Assembly (NCBI RefSeq): GCF_040359615.1 | Contig: NZ_CP132942.1 | Coordinates: 4,712,001-4,776,000 of the forward strand | Direction of reading: 5' to 3' | From: Tunturibacter psychrotolerans | GTDB lineage: Bacteria; Acidobacteriota; Terriglobia; Terriglobales; Acidobacteriaceae | DNA length: 64,000 bases | Shown here: positions 45,382 through 54,671 of the stretch, piece after piece | Layout: every line of letters begins with the position of its first letter | How positions within the stretch are numbered: the first letter of the stretch is position 1 | The notes under the pieces: model-generated | Databases searched by the model: none | What the model was told of the DNA's origin: nothing | Seen by the model: only the letters and a program-made list of their open reading frames with translations | Program-made: the position numbers and the translations under genes

Positions 45382-45407
45382 AAGCCCGAGCGTTTGCGCG
45401 GGCTTTT
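45382..45407 (+). terminator. Probable Rho-independent terminator
   Basis: AAGCCCG (45382-45388) pairs with CGGGCTT (45399-45405), followed by TTTT and then C. It lies about 355 bases past the VWFA-related stop, so it may end that transcript or an unrecognised small RNA. Confidence 0.55.
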
Positions 45408-45423
45408 CGCCATTAAGCACCTA

Positions 45424-45474
45424 AACCCTTTGGCTGGACGAATTTAGCCGCAACCCTTTTATTTAGACGAATTT
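45424..45474 (+). repeat. Two direct repeats AACCCTTT-N5/6-GACGAATTT
   Basis: The motif occurs at 45424-45445 and 45452-45474, with 28-29 bases between copies. It lies just before a short plus-strand frame (from 45489) that runs into the antisense of udg. It might be regulatory or the border of a degraded element. Confidence 0.4.
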
Positions 45475-45547
45475 GGAGAGGCCAAAAAATGGATGTTACT
45501 CAAAGAAAGGAACTTAGACCAGACGACCCCGGGGGGCCACCCCACCG

Positions 45548-46465
45548 TCAGCCACGGCTCGCGCCCTTCAGCCCCATCTCCGCCATCACCCTCTGCAGAT
45601 CCTTCCACGCCTCACCCTTCATCCCCGGGTCACGCAGCAAAAACGCCGGGTGGTACGTCACTGCAAGCTTCGCTCCCCTACAACTATGCCATTTGCCCCG
45701 CAGGGCGCTCAGGGACTGCTTCACACCCAGCAGGTACGTCGCAGCCGTAGACCCCAGCGCTACGATCACCTGGGGCTGCACCACGTCGATCTGCTGCAAC
45801 AGAAATTGATCGCAGGTATTCGCCTCGACCGGCTCCGGAACCCGGTTCGCCGGCGGCCTGCACTTCACGATGTTCGCGATATAAACCTGCTCCCGCTTCA
45901 GGCCCATCGCCTGAATCATGTTGTTGAGCAGTTGCCCAGCCTTACCGACGAACGGGATTCCCGAGGTGTCTTCATCCGCGCCCGGTCCCTCGCCGACAAA
46001 CATCAACCGCGCATTCGCATCGCCATCGCCGAACACAATCGTTCGCCTGCCCGCATACGCCAGCGGGCAACGCGTACAGTCGCCAATCTCAGCACGAATC
46101 GTAGCCAACGCCTCAGCCTTATGCGCCGCATCCACCCGGGTCGCAGGCAGGGGAACAAGATCGTCGAAACTCACAAGCTTCGCAATCGGAGGCTCCAGAA
46201 ATTGAGGTCGACTTGGGGCAGGAGAACTTTGGGCAGCAGCAATTGGAACAGGAGCAGCTTGACGTTCGACGACCGCCGCCTTCGTGGGCAGCGATTGCGT
46301 CTCCACCACAGTCTCGGCAACAGCAGCTAGATCAATCGCCGCCACCGAAGGAACAACAACGTCATCGCCATACACCGGTTCGCCCTGACGATAGAAGTCA
46401 TAGACGCCGATGTCGCGAAGATATTCCACGTAAGCCCGCAGCTGCTGCTCTGCTTCACCTGCCAT
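45548..46465 (-). CDS. Uracil-DNA glycosylase, type 4 (Fe-S) family
   Basis: A 305-residue DNA repair enzyme. The N-terminal ~110 residues are a low-complexity extension. The catalytic part starts with IGDCTRCPLAYAGRRTIVFG (two of the Fe-S cysteines), then FVGEGPGADEDTSGIPFVGK, IVKCRPPANRVPEPVEANTC (other cysteines) and TYHPAFLLRDP. Type 4 enzymes remove uracil from DNA. It is the last gene of the minus-strand run from lptCA, with rpoZ 18 bases upstream. Confidence 0.92.
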   Translation of the reverse strand: MAGEAEQQLRAYVEYLRDIGVYDFYRQGEPVYGDDVVVPSVAAIDLAAVAETVVETQSLPTKAAVVERQAAPVPIAAAQSSPAPSRPQFLEPPIAKLVSFDDLVPLPATRVDAAHKAEALATIRAEIGDCTRCPLAYAGRRTIVFGDGDANARLMFVGEGPGADEDTSGIPFVGKAGQLLNNMIQAMGLKREQVYIANIVKCRPPANRVPEPVEANTCDQFLLQQIDVVQPQVIVALGSTAATYLLGVKQSLSALRGKWHSCRGAKLAVTYHPAFLLRDPGMKGEAWKDLQRVMAEMGLKGASRG

Positions 46466-46483
46466 GGCTCTATGGTATCGCGG

Positions 46484-46696
46484 TTATTGCGGAGGAAGAT
46501 CGACCACTGGCTCTACAACACGCTCCGGGAGAACAAACTTCACATGTCCCTGCTTGATCTCATCCTGTGCTACGCGGCAAGCCTTCATCGATTTCGCCAC
46601 GATCAGAGGAGAGGCGCCAGACTGTAGTTGCCGCGCCCGACGCGCAGCACCTTTAACCAGGCTGTACTTATTGTGGAATGCATTTTCAATCGTCAT
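46484..46696 (-). CDS. rpoZ: RNA polymerase omega subunit
   Basis: A 70-residue subunit: MTIENAFHNKYSLVKGAARR and then ASPLIVAKSMKACRVAQDEI match the omega fold. It helps assemble the beta-prime subunit. The frame is open to a GTG at 46729, but the chosen ATG aligns with the usual N-terminus. It lies between gmk and udg; gmk-rpoZ neighbourhood is common in bacteria. Confidence 0.87.
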   Translation of the reverse strand: MTIENAFHNKYSLVKGAARRARQLQSGASPLIVAKSMKACRVAQDEIKQGHVKFVLPERVVEPVVDLPPQ

Positions 46697-46772
46697 GCGT
46701 TTCACCCCGATGCAGAAGTTATAACTCACCCGGGCGAAAAGCCATACACAATTCGTGGTGAATAACTAGTAC

Positions 46773-47432
46773 TTATTCGTGAAAGGTACTCAATGCGGCT
46801 TTTAACCGAGGAGAAGCAGCATCAGTTCTGCAACTCGATGCCAGCGTCTGGACCCCGTCCCGCTCGCCGCGCTCGGACAGAACAATCGCTCGCATCTCAG
46901 CAACAGCCTGGTCGAGAACATCATTCACCAACGCATACTTGTAGTCCCACATCCGCTTCAACTCTGTCCGAGCCTCGGCTAGTCTGCTCTGAATCACCTT
47001 CTCAGAGGTCACATGTTCCGCCTCACTCCGGTTCCGCAGCCGCATCTCCAACACCACCGGACTCGGCGGAAGAACGAAGATCGACACCGCGTCCGGCATC
47101 TTCTTCATCACCTGCATCGCGCCCTGCACATCGATGTCGAGCAACAAGTCCTTTCCCGCATCCTTCGCATGCGCCAGCGCAGACACTGCCGTCCCGTAGT
47201 AGTTCCCGAAGACCTCCGCCCACTCGAGAAAGTCTCCCGCGGTAATCATTCGCTCGAACTCTTCCCGGGTCGTAAAGTGATACTCCCGCCCATCGGTCTC
47301 CGACCCCCGTGGCGCCCGCGTCGTATACGAAATCGAAAAATCCAACCCCTCCACCAGCGTCCGCAGCTGACTCACCAGCGTCGACTTTCCCGAACCCGAC
47401 GGCGCCGAAATGATAAAAAGTATTCCTGCCAT
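46773..47432 (-). CDS. gmk: Guanylate kinase
   Basis: A 219-residue kinase that phosphorylates GMP. The P-loop is IISAPSGSGKSTLV, the GMP-binding block is YTTRAPRGSETDGREYHF and the lid region has RLRNRSEAEHV. The C-terminus is about 10 residues longer than usual. The ATG at 47432 is preferred over the TTG at 47441. The upstream gene is yicC, as in many genomes. Confidence 0.94.
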   Translation of the reverse strand: MAGILFIISAPSGSGKSTLVSQLRTLVEGLDFSISYTTRAPRGSETDGREYHFTTREEFERMITAGDFLEWAEVFGNYYGTAVSALAHAKDAGKDLLLDIDVQGAMQVMKKMPDAVSIFVLPPSPVVLEMRLRNRSEAEHVTSEKVIQSRLAEARTELKRMWDYKYALVNDVLDQAVAEMRAIVLSERGERDGVQTLASSCRTDAASPRLKAALSTFHE

Positions 47433-47490
47433 GCGCCTCAATCACCTGTTCAATTTGTTTCTGCCAGTCTAACAATCGAACCCAAAAGAA

Positions 47491-48396
47491 CTACTCCAGA
47501 TTCTGAACCTGCTCCCGCGCCTTCTCGATCTCTGCCTTCATCTCGAGTCCCAGTTCCGTAATCCGCAGACTGTTCTCGCCCGCCGCTCCGCTGGTCTTCG
47601 ACAGCATTGTGTTCGCTTCGCGATTCAGCTCCTGTAGCAGAAAGTCCAACCGCTTGCCCAACTCACCACCTTCTTCCAGCATCGCCACAAAGCGCTCCAC
47701 ATGCGTCCGCAGCCGAACGATCTCCTCCTCGATATCGCTCTTCTCCGCCAGCACAGCAGCCTCAGCCAGCAGCCGCTCCTCACCAACCGGAACGCCCTGC
47801 GTCAACTCCATCAGCCGGCTCCGCAGCCGCTCGAACTGCGCCTCGCGCACTCCATTCCTCAAGCCAGCCATCTCCTCCGCAAACGCCTGCAGCCGTAACA
47901 TCGAAGCCTTCAACTCCGCGGCCAGCGAAGCACCCTCAAGCGCTCGCCCCTCGTTCAGCATCCCAATCAACGGCACAATCTGCGCGAGCACTGCCGTCTC
48001 GAGTCCCTCAATCTCAGCCGCTCCACCGACGCTCTCAGAGCTCATCACACCCGGTATTCGCAGCATCGAATTCAGGTCCGGCTCGCTCTCCACTCCATGC
48101 AATCTCGCAGCCTCGCGAAAGGCCTGTATGTAGGCCTCCAGCAATCCCGGGTTCAGCTGGATCTCAACGTTTCCTCTGCGCTCCAGCTGCAGCGTTACTT
48201 CGATATGACCACGCCGCAGATTCTCCTTGAGCATCCTGCGCAACTGAACCTCCAACCCATCGCAGGAACCAGGCAGCCGGAGGTGAAGATCCAGAAACCG
48301 GTGGTTCACACTCTTCATCGCTAACGTAAAGGCAACGCTATCCTGCGTCGAACCACGCAGACTGGCGTACCCGGTCATCGAATAAATATCCCTCAC
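47491..48396 (-). CDS. yicC: YicC/YloC-family endoribonuclease
   Basis: A 301-residue protein starting IYSMTGYASLRG and containing VNHRFLDLHLRLPGSCDGLE, with a C-terminal block LDFLLQELNREANTMLSKTS. The family contains endoribonucleases involved in RNA decay. The GTG start at 48396 has a strong GGAGGGG and overlaps the msbA stop by four bases (GTGA). Confidence 0.93.
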   Translation of the reverse strand: MRDIYSMTGYASLRGSTQDSVAFTLAMKSVNHRFLDLHLRLPGSCDGLEVQLRRMLKENLRRGHIEVTLQLERRGNVEIQLNPGLLEAYIQAFREAARLHGVESEPDLNSMLRIPGVMSSESVGGAAEIEGLETAVLAQIVPLIGMLNEGRALEGASLAAELKASMLRLQAFAEEMAGLRNGVREAQFERLRSRLMELTQGVPVGEERLLAEAAVLAEKSDIEEEIVRLRTHVERFVAMLEEGGELGKRLDFLLQELNREANTMLSKTSGAAGENSLRITELGLEMKAEIEKAREQVQNLE

Positions 48397-50267
48397 GCAA
48401 TCCCCTCCAACCCGACCTGCAAAGCGCCTTCGCTGCTGGCCGGGGCAATGTCATCTTCGCTAAATTGCATGTTGTAAAGCCGTCGATAGGTCCCTGATTG
48501 CTGCATCAGCTCGTCATGCGGGCCGATCTCCGTGATTCTCCCACCTTCAATCACCGCGATCCGAGAGGCTCGCCGCACCGTCGACAGCCGATGAGCAATC
48601 ACAAACACAGTCCGTCCTTGCATTAGATTTGCCAACGCCGCCTGGACAAACTGTTCACTCTCCATGTCGAGCGCCGACGTCGCCTCGTCCAAAATCAAGA
48701 TCGGCGCATTTTTCAAAATCGCTCGCGCAATCGCAAGCCTCTGACGTTCTCCCCCACTCAGCCGAGTACCTTTCTCCCCGATCATCGTGTTGTATCCCTC
48801 AGGCATGTTGAGAATGAACTCATGCGCCAGCGCCATCCGCGCCGCCTCTTCCACTGTGCTCATCGGAACATCCGGCTGACCGTATGCGATATTGTTCCGC
48901 ACCGTGTCATTGAACAACACCGTCTCCTGCGTCACCTTCCCAATCTGCTGCCGCAGCGACGCAATCGTCACATCGCGAAGGTCGTGTCCGTCCAGCAAGA
49001 TCCTTCCTTCATTTACATCAAAGAATCGAGGAATCAGGTTCACCAGAGAAGACTTGCCTGCGCCACTCGGTCCCACAAACGCAATGACCTCCCCGGGCTT
49101 CACATTCAAATTGATCCCACGTAGAACCTGCTTCACCTCTCCATCGCTCTCATAGGCGAAGCCGACATCTTCGAATCGAATCTCTTCGTTAAATCCCTTC
49201 AACACAAAAGCGCGCTTTTTCTCCTGCACATCATCCTGCGCGTCCATAAATTTGAAGATCTCTTCGCTCGCACCGAGCGCCTGTTGAAAGCTGTTATAAA
49301 ACAGCGCAAACTTCCGTACGGGATCGTAAAGCGTAAACACGGCGATGAGAAAAGAAATAAAGGACCCGATCGTCATCGAGCCGCTTTTGATGCGTTCGCG
49401 CCCGAGCAGTAGCAGCAGAGCTATCGCAACCGAACCCAACCCATCCATCAGAGGAGAACTAATCGCCTGCACGCTAACCGACCGCAGGTTGGCGCTGAAT
49501 AACCGCCGTGCCGCGCGCCGAAAGCGGTTCATCTCCCACAACTCCATCCCGAAGGCCTTCACGATTCGATTGCCTGTAATCGTCTCGTGAAGAATGTTTT
49601 GTATCTCCGCCAGTTTGTCCTGCCCTTTACGCGTAGTCTGCCGCACCCTGCGTCCAATACGTCGCGCCGAGGAGATCACCACAGGAACAAAAAGCAGCAG
49701 CACCCAGGCAAGTTTCCCACCATAAAAAATCGCCACGCCGATCATGAAAATCAGCGTGAAGATCTGTTGTAGAAACTCGCCGAGCACACTCGACATCGCC
49801 GTCTGTACACGCTCAATATCGTTGATCAGTGTCGACAGCAAAGTGCCCGTCGTGTGTTTCTGAAAGAAACCCACCGACCGTCTCAATACCGCGTTGTACA
49901 GGTCATTGCGCAGATCGGTAATCATCCCGAAGCCTGCGTAGTTCACCAGGTACGTCCCCGCGTAGTCACATACCGACTTCACCAGCGCCGAGACCACCAA
50001 CGCGTACGCCACCACCGTCCACGCATTGTGGAACGAACTGGGCACTAAAAAGTGCAGATTTAGAGGTCTTCCAAGAATGGGTACATGGGGAAATGCCAAC
50101 ACGTCATGCGTATAAGCATCCGGACTGAGCACATTGTCGAAGATCGGCTTCACCAGCAGTACGCGGAATGCAGCCATCGCGCCGACCACTGCCATCAATA
50201 CCACCGATGCTAAAGAGTACAGAGCATACGGACGAACGTACAGCAGCAATCGCCAGATGCGCCTCAA
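48393..50267 (-). CDS. msbA: MsbA-like lipid A flippase ABC transporter
   Basis: A 624-residue half-transporter. Six hydrophobic segments fill residues 1-320. The ATPase domain follows with Walker A FVGPSGAGKSSLVNLIP, signature LSGGERQRLAIARAI, Walker B ILILDEATSALD and the switch His in VIAHRLSTV. MsbA-type transporters flip lipid A-core across the inner membrane. The start codon is TTG with GGGAG about 10 bases upstream. The lpt genes in the same run support the LPS role, although other multidrug-type relatives look similar. Confidence 0.85.
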   Translation of the reverse strand: MRRIWRLLLYVRPYALYSLASVVLMAVVGAMAAFRVLLVKPIFDNVLSPDAYTHDVLAFPHVPILGRPLNLHFLVPSSFHNAWTVVAYALVVSALVKSVCDYAGTYLVNYAGFGMITDLRNDLYNAVLRRSVGFFQKHTTGTLLSTLINDIERVQTAMSSVLGEFLQQIFTLIFMIGVAIFYGGKLAWVLLLFVPVVISSARRIGRRVRQTTRKGQDKLAEIQNILHETITGNRIVKAFGMELWEMNRFRRAARRLFSANLRSVSVQAISSPLMDGLGSVAIALLLLLGRERIKSGSMTIGSFISFLIAVFTLYDPVRKFALFYNSFQQALGASEEIFKFMDAQDDVQEKKRAFVLKGFNEEIRFEDVGFAYESDGEVKQVLRGINLNVKPGEVIAFVGPSGAGKSSLVNLIPRFFDVNEGRILLDGHDLRDVTIASLRQQIGKVTQETVLFNDTVRNNIAYGQPDVPMSTVEEAARMALAHEFILNMPEGYNTMIGEKGTRLSGGERQRLAIARAILKNAPILILDEATSALDMESEQFVQAALANLMQGRTVFVIAHRLSTVRRASRIAVIEGGRITEIGPHDELMQQSGTYRRLYNMQFSEDDIAPASSEGALQVGLEGIA

Positions 50268-50342
50268 GCCGTCACTCTCCCGATCGTTGCCATCACACTG
50301 CGCATCTTAGTATTCTATTGCGCCCTTGCAAATCGTGACCTG

Positions 50343-51284
50343 TTACTTGGGCATATCGCGGTGCGCGGTGTTCACCCGATACCCTTCCTGCGCCAGTCGC
50401 TTCTTCATCTCTTCCGCAATAAAGACCGACCGATGCTGCCCTCCTGTACATCCAAACGCCACCGTCAGGTAGCTCTTCCCTTCCTTGATGTAGTGAGGCA
50501 AGAGAAACTTCAACATCTCCGTTGTCTTATCTAGAAACTCCTTCGTCTGCGGAAACTGCAGCACGTACTTCGCCACCTTGGGATGTTTTCCCGTCAGCTT
50601 GCGAAACTCCGGTACAAAATGAGGATTCGGCAGAAAGCGTACGTCGAATACAAGATCCGCCTCTGTAGGCACACCATTTTTGAACCCGAAGCTGTTGGAC
50701 GAGATCACCAGGCCCCGGCCAGTCTCCTCACGTTCGAACTGCGAGTTGATATGCGCTCGAAGGTCATGCACGTTAAACTTGGTCGTATCCAGCACGATAT
50801 CGGCAACGTTGCGGATGGGATCCAGCCGCTTACGCTCTGCTCGAATCGACTTCACCACTGTATCGCTGCGTCCCATCGGATGCGGTCGGCGCGTTTCAGA
50901 AAATCGCCGAATCAGCGCATTCTCACTAGCCTCCAGAAACACCACCCGTGTCGGGAGCACTTTGCGAACCTTCTTTAGAATCGCCGGAAACTCATCGAGC
51001 CGCATTCCCTCACGTACGTCGACCACCAGCGCTGCACGTTTGATCTCCGCCGACTGTCGCACAAGATCCGCGAAGCGCGGCACTAACTCCAGCGGTAGAT
51101 TGTCGACTGAGTAATAGCCCAGATCTTCAAATGTCTTCAGCGCTGACAGCTTTCCCGACCCGGAAAGCCCAGTCAGAATGACCAACTCTCCCTGATGTTT
51201 CGGAAGCACGGCCTCCACTACCTTCTTCCTGCTTGTCTTCGCGGACGACCTCACAGAACTCTTCCTAACCTGCTTCCTCGCCAT
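50343..51284 (-). CDS. rapZ: RNase adapter / nucleotide-binding protein RapZ
   Basis: A 313-residue protein. The N-terminal P-loop is LTGLSGSGKLSALKTFEDLG and the DNLP loop is YYSVDNLPLELVPRF. The C-terminal RNA-sensing part has AFGCTGGQHRSVFIAE. RapZ controls amino-sugar synthesis through small RNA decay in E. coli; in other bacteria it senses nucleotides. Its place near rpoN and hpf is the common rpoN-operon arrangement. AGGA lies 7 bases before the ATG. Confidence 0.92.
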   Translation of the reverse strand: MARKQVRKSSVRSSAKTSRKKVVEAVLPKHQGELVILTGLSGSGKLSALKTFEDLGYYSVDNLPLELVPRFADLVRQSAEIKRAALVVDVREGMRLDEFPAILKKVRKVLPTRVVFLEASENALIRRFSETRRPHPMGRSDTVVKSIRAERKRLDPIRNVADIVLDTTKFNVHDLRAHINSQFEREETGRGLVISSNSFGFKNGVPTEADLVFDVRFLPNPHFVPEFRKLTGKHPKVAKYVLQFPQTKEFLDKTTEMLKFLLPHYIKEGKSYLTVAFGCTGGQHRSVFIAEEMKKRLAQEGYRVNTAHRDMPK

Positions 51285-51306
51285 GGAGAAATCCTAGCAC
51301 CTCGGC

Positions 51307-51930
51307 TTAAGGAACCTCGATCAGCTCCATCTTTCCGTCGCGCTTGCGATAGAGCACCATTGCCTGTCCCGCGTGGTCGCGAAACACAAACACCTCGCGG
51401 TCACGAAACGCGGCCTCTTTCACCGCCTCTTCCACCGACATCGGCCTCAGCGCAACCGCATCATTTGAGCGCACCACGTGCGGCTCCGCAAGCGGCGAGT
51501 GCGACGGAAAGGAATGTACCAGCATAGGTACCGCCTTACGCCCAACGCTGGTCTTTGTCGCCACCTTCACCACGGCAGTCTTCCGCGCAACCGGCGACGC
51601 AACCCCAGCCGCCGAGGCCTTCGAATCTGACTTCGGATGCCGCTTGATCGTCCCATACCTCTTCTTATGGCGGATGGCCTGCTGTTCGATCTTCGCGAGC
51701 GCGTCATGCAACGCGACGATCATCTCGGTATCCTCGCACCGCGCCACCATCTTCTGGTGTTTGGTCTTCACCGTCACTTCGGCGATCTGACGATACTTGT
51801 CCGTGGAAAGAATCACATGCACGCTAGCGGAGTTGCCGACAATCTTCGCAATCGCCGCCAGCCCTTCCTCAGCCTGCAACTTCAATTTCTTTGTGATGGT
51901 CGTCTGTCTGCCGGTGTACTCCACGTCCAT
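51307..51930 (-). CDS. hpf: Long-form ribosome hibernation promoting factor
   Basis: A 207-residue protein. The N-terminal S30AE domain (about 1-110) begins VEYTGRQTTITKKLKLQAEE and includes EVTVKTKHQKMVA. A Lys/Ala/Ser linker (about 115-145) joins it to a C-terminal dimerisation domain (about 150-207) with RPMSVEEAVKEAAFRDREVF. Long HPF pairs two 70S ribosomes into inactive 100S dimers. It is 45 bases downstream of rpoN on the same strand. Confidence 0.92.
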   Translation of the reverse strand: MDVEYTGRQTTITKKLKLQAEEGLAAIAKIVGNSASVHVILSTDKYRQIAEVTVKTKHQKMVARCEDTEMIVALHDALAKIEQQAIRHKKRYGTIKRHPKSDSKASAAGVASPVARKTAVVKVATKTSVGRKAVPMLVHSFPSHSPLAEPHVVRSNDAVALRPMSVEEAVKEAAFRDREVFVFRDHAGQAMVLYRKRDGKMELIEVP

Positions 51931-51975
51931 ACGTTCACCTCGTCCCTGCGATCGATTCGTATCTCTCGCAGACGA

Positions 51976-53715
51976 TCAGCGTACACGACGTTGGTGCGTG
52001 CTTGGAATCTGCATATCTTCTCGGTACTTCGCAACCGTTCTGCGGGTCACCTGAATCCCTTGCCGCTGCAGCTCAGCCGCCAGCTGGTCGTCGGTCAAAG
52101 GCTTGCGCTCGTCCTCTTCTTCAATCAGCTTCTTCACCTTGCGCTTCAGCAGGACCAGCGGCAGATCGCCGCCCTCCGGCCCGTTCACTCCTTCGGAGAA
52201 GAAAAAGCGCAGCTCAAACACTCCCTGCGAAGTATGAACATACTTGTTCGCCACCGCGCGGCTGACCGTCGAAGGATGCACTCCTATCTCCTCGGCAACC
52301 TCCTTGATCATCATCGGCTTCAGCGCATTCACCCCATGCTCTAGAAACTCCTGCTGCCGCCTGACGATCACTTCGCAAGTCCGCACGATCGTATTCTTCC
52401 TCTGCTCAATATTTCGCAGCAGCTGGATCGCCGACTTGTACCGCTCCTTCACATACTCCTTGACTTCCTTCTCCGTCTGCTTCTGCTGCAGCATCTTGCG
52501 ATAGCCCTGATTCAACCGAAGCGTAGGCATATCCTCTTCATTCATCAATACGACATAGACATCATCGCGCTTCACAAAAGCAACATCTGGCTCGATGAGC
52601 CGCGTTTCGCTTTGGTTATAGCGCTGCCCCGGCCTCGGATCGAGCGTCCGGATAAACTCAACCGCAGCATTCACGTCATCCGCCGTGCGTCCGCAGCTCC
52701 GTGTCAGCTCGCGCATATCTTTCTTTTGCAACAACGGCAGGCAGTTCGTCACGATGTGCGTCGCGATGCTAAACACGTCTTCGCGACCGGGATTGTCGAC
52801 AGCTGCAACCGCCTCTACCGCACCATAATCTTCTTCGCTGGCCGCACCATTTTTTGCCGCCGCCGCAGCCGCCGTGTGAGCCTGCTGACGTCGAAGCACC
52901 AACGCCGCTTCACCCTGCTGGGCGCATATCTGAATCAGCAAACACTCGCGCAAATCCCTCGACCCCACTCCCACCGGATCAAGAAAATTCACCACTTTCC
53001 GCGCCTCGCGGACAGCGGCTAAAAACGCCCCAACCGTCTCGTCCGACGCAGCCGCTAAATCGACCGACCCATCCTGCACAGCGCCGTCTTCCACACCGCC
53101 GACCTCCGGAATATCCCACACATGCGGCGGCTTGCTCCTGGTTCCCCGCTCAAATGGAATGGGCTCCGACCGTTCCGGCTCCCGCATCTGCATGAGAGCC
53201 TCGACCAGCTCCTCGTCGCTCGCCGTCAGATACCCATTCTCGTTCAGATTCCCTACGACGAGCTCTGCAGCCGCCCGGACCTCTGGAGTCAGCGTCAACG
53301 AACCCAGTTGCCACGCCAGATGATCGCTCAAAGTACTCGGTTGCGAAAGAAAGTTCTCGAACGATGGCTTGTCGTACTCTTCAAAATTGGAGGCTGTACG
53401 AAAACCCGGATCGAGATAATCCTGAAAGTAGCTGCCAAAATCGATCTCATCGAACGGGTCCTTTTCTACCCTCTCGCTCTCCGCCGCAACCTCTTCGGCC
53501 GATCGCTCCCGGTCCCCTTCAATCCCCGCTCTCTCGTCGAGCGAAACCACCGTCTCCTCTAGCTCCTCCAGCACCGGATTCTCCACCATCTCGGTGTTGA
53601 TCATCTCCCTGAGCTCAAGCTTGTTCAACGCCAACACGCTGACCATCTGCACCAGTCCAGGCGTCAACACCTGTCGTTGCGAGACTTTCAAGTTCAGCTT
53701 CGGTTGCAGCAGCAC
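51976..53715 (-). CDS. rpoN: RNA polymerase sigma-54 factor
   Basis: A 579-residue sigma factor, longer than the usual ~480. Region I is Gln/Leu-rich (LNLKVSQRQVLTPGLVQMVS), region II acidic, and the C-terminal RpoN box is present (TRRTVAKYREDMQIPSTHQR). The extra length lies in the core-binding region: an acidic/Ala-rich stretch around residues 270-330 (AAAAAAKNGAASEEDYGAVE) and another near 190-230. The GTG start at 53715 has GAGGGG 5 bases upstream. It needs an enhancer-binding ATPase for activity, none of which is in the window. Confidence 0.95.
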   Translation of the reverse strand: MLLQPKLNLKVSQRQVLTPGLVQMVSVLALNKLELREMINTEMVENPVLEELEETVVSLDERAGIEGDRERSAEEVAAESERVEKDPFDEIDFGSYFQDYLDPGFRTASNFEEYDKPSFENFLSQPSTLSDHLAWQLGSLTLTPEVRAAAELVVGNLNENGYLTASDEELVEALMQMREPERSEPIPFERGTRSKPPHVWDIPEVGGVEDGAVQDGSVDLAAASDETVGAFLAAVREARKVVNFLDPVGVGSRDLRECLLIQICAQQGEAALVLRRQQAHTAAAAAAKNGAASEEDYGAVEAVAAVDNPGREDVFSIATHIVTNCLPLLQKKDMRELTRSCGRTADDVNAAVEFIRTLDPRPGQRYNQSETRLIEPDVAFVKRDDVYVVLMNEEDMPTLRLNQGYRKMLQQKQTEKEVKEYVKERYKSAIQLLRNIEQRKNTIVRTCEVIVRRQQEFLEHGVNALKPMMIKEVAEEIGVHPSTVSRAVANKYVHTSQGVFELRFFFSEGVNGPEGGDLPLVLLKRKVKKLIEEEDERKPLTDDQLAAELQRQGIQVTRRTVAKYREDMQIPSTHQRRVR

Positions 53716-53942
53716 GTTAACCCCTCTTCGACTTGATCACTTTGACGTTGCTCTGAATGTATGCCGTTTGGCACGTCTCGTGCTCATTGTGCAATTAATT
53801 ACAAACAGAACGCTATTCCCCTTGGGCTTTGCCAGTCTACTGCCTATCTCGATCTCGCTGTAAGTCTAACCCTGTCAAAGGCTGAGCGCCCTGCACCGAT
53901 AGCATCTTCGTCTTACAACAGAAGTTGTAACTTCGCGGCCCT
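53716..53942. promoter_or_regulatory. Intergenic with a sigma-54-like -24/-12 pattern
   Basis: 227 bases between lptB and rpoN. On the plus strand TGGCACG (53769-53775) is followed by GTGC (53780-53783), giving the GG-N10-GC spacing of a sigma-54 promoter. It points away from rpoN toward the 3' end of lptB, so its target is unclear. The same bases form a small palindrome (GCACG-TCT-CGTGC). Confidence 0.25.
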
Positions 53943-54671
53943 TCAACCCATCGAGAAATTTTCGCCCAGATAGATCCGTCGTACCTCAGGATCCCGCCCC
54001 AGTTCCCCAGGCGTTCCAGTCTTAAAAATCTTCCCTTCCGCAATGATATAAGCGCGATCTGTCACCGACAGCGTCTCTCGCACATTGTGGTCGGTAATCA
54101 GCACTCCGATCCCGCTCTTCTTCAATCCGAAGATAATCTCCTGCAGATCCAGCACCGCAATTGGGTCGATTCCCGAAAAGGGCTCGTCCAGCAAAATAAA
54201 AGTCGGCTCGATCGCCAAGCATCGCGCAATCTCCACGCGCCTGCGCTCACCCCCGCTCAACGCATACCCCCGTGTCTTTCGCACATGCCCCAGGTTTAGC
54301 TGTTCAATCAGCTTCTCGGTGCGTGTCCGGCGACTCTCCCAGCTCAACTGCTGCGCCTCCAGCACCGCCAGAATATTGTCCTGCACCGTCAGCTTGCGAA
54401 ATACCGAAGGCTCTTGCGGCAGATAGCTGATGCCATAGTTCCTCGCCCGCAGATACATCGGCAATCGGCTAATGTCATGACCATCCGCCAGCACCCGTCC
54501 TGCGTCCGGACGTACCAGCCCAACGATCATGTAAAAGCTCGTCGTCTTCCCCGCACCGTTCGGGCCCAGCAGCCCCACCACCTCGCCCTGCTCGATCTGG
54601 AGGCTCACCCCCTTCACCACCTGGCGGCCACCGTACGACTTGCCTATCTCCTCCGTCGATAACGTCTTCAT
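53943..54671 (-). CDS. lptB: LPS export ABC transporter ATP-binding protein LptB
   Basis: A 242-residue ATPase. Walker A is [17 protein letters not shown], the signature [15 protein letters not shown] and Walker [17 protein letters not shown], closely matching LptB. It powers LPS transport from the inner membrane through LptF/G to the outer membrane. Its ATG overlaps the stop of lptCA by one base (TAATG). lptF and lptG are not in the window. Confidence 0.94.
   Translation of the reverse strand: MKTLSTEEIGKSYGGRQVVKGVSLQIEQGEVVGLLGPNGAGKTTSFYMIVGLVRPDAGRVLADGHDISRLPMYLRARNYGISYLPQEPSVFRKLTVQDNILAVLEAQQLSWESRRTRTEKLIEQLNLGHVRKTRGYALSGGERRRVEIARCLAIEPTFILLDEPFSGIDPIAVLDLQEIIFGLKKSGIGVLITDHNVRETLSVTDRAYIIAEGKIFKTGTPGELGRDPEVRRIYLGENFSMG

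Noticed and set aside
45489..45809. 106-codon plus-strand frame
   Set aside because: Most of it is antisense to udg; only the first ~20 codons lie in the gap, with no recognised product.
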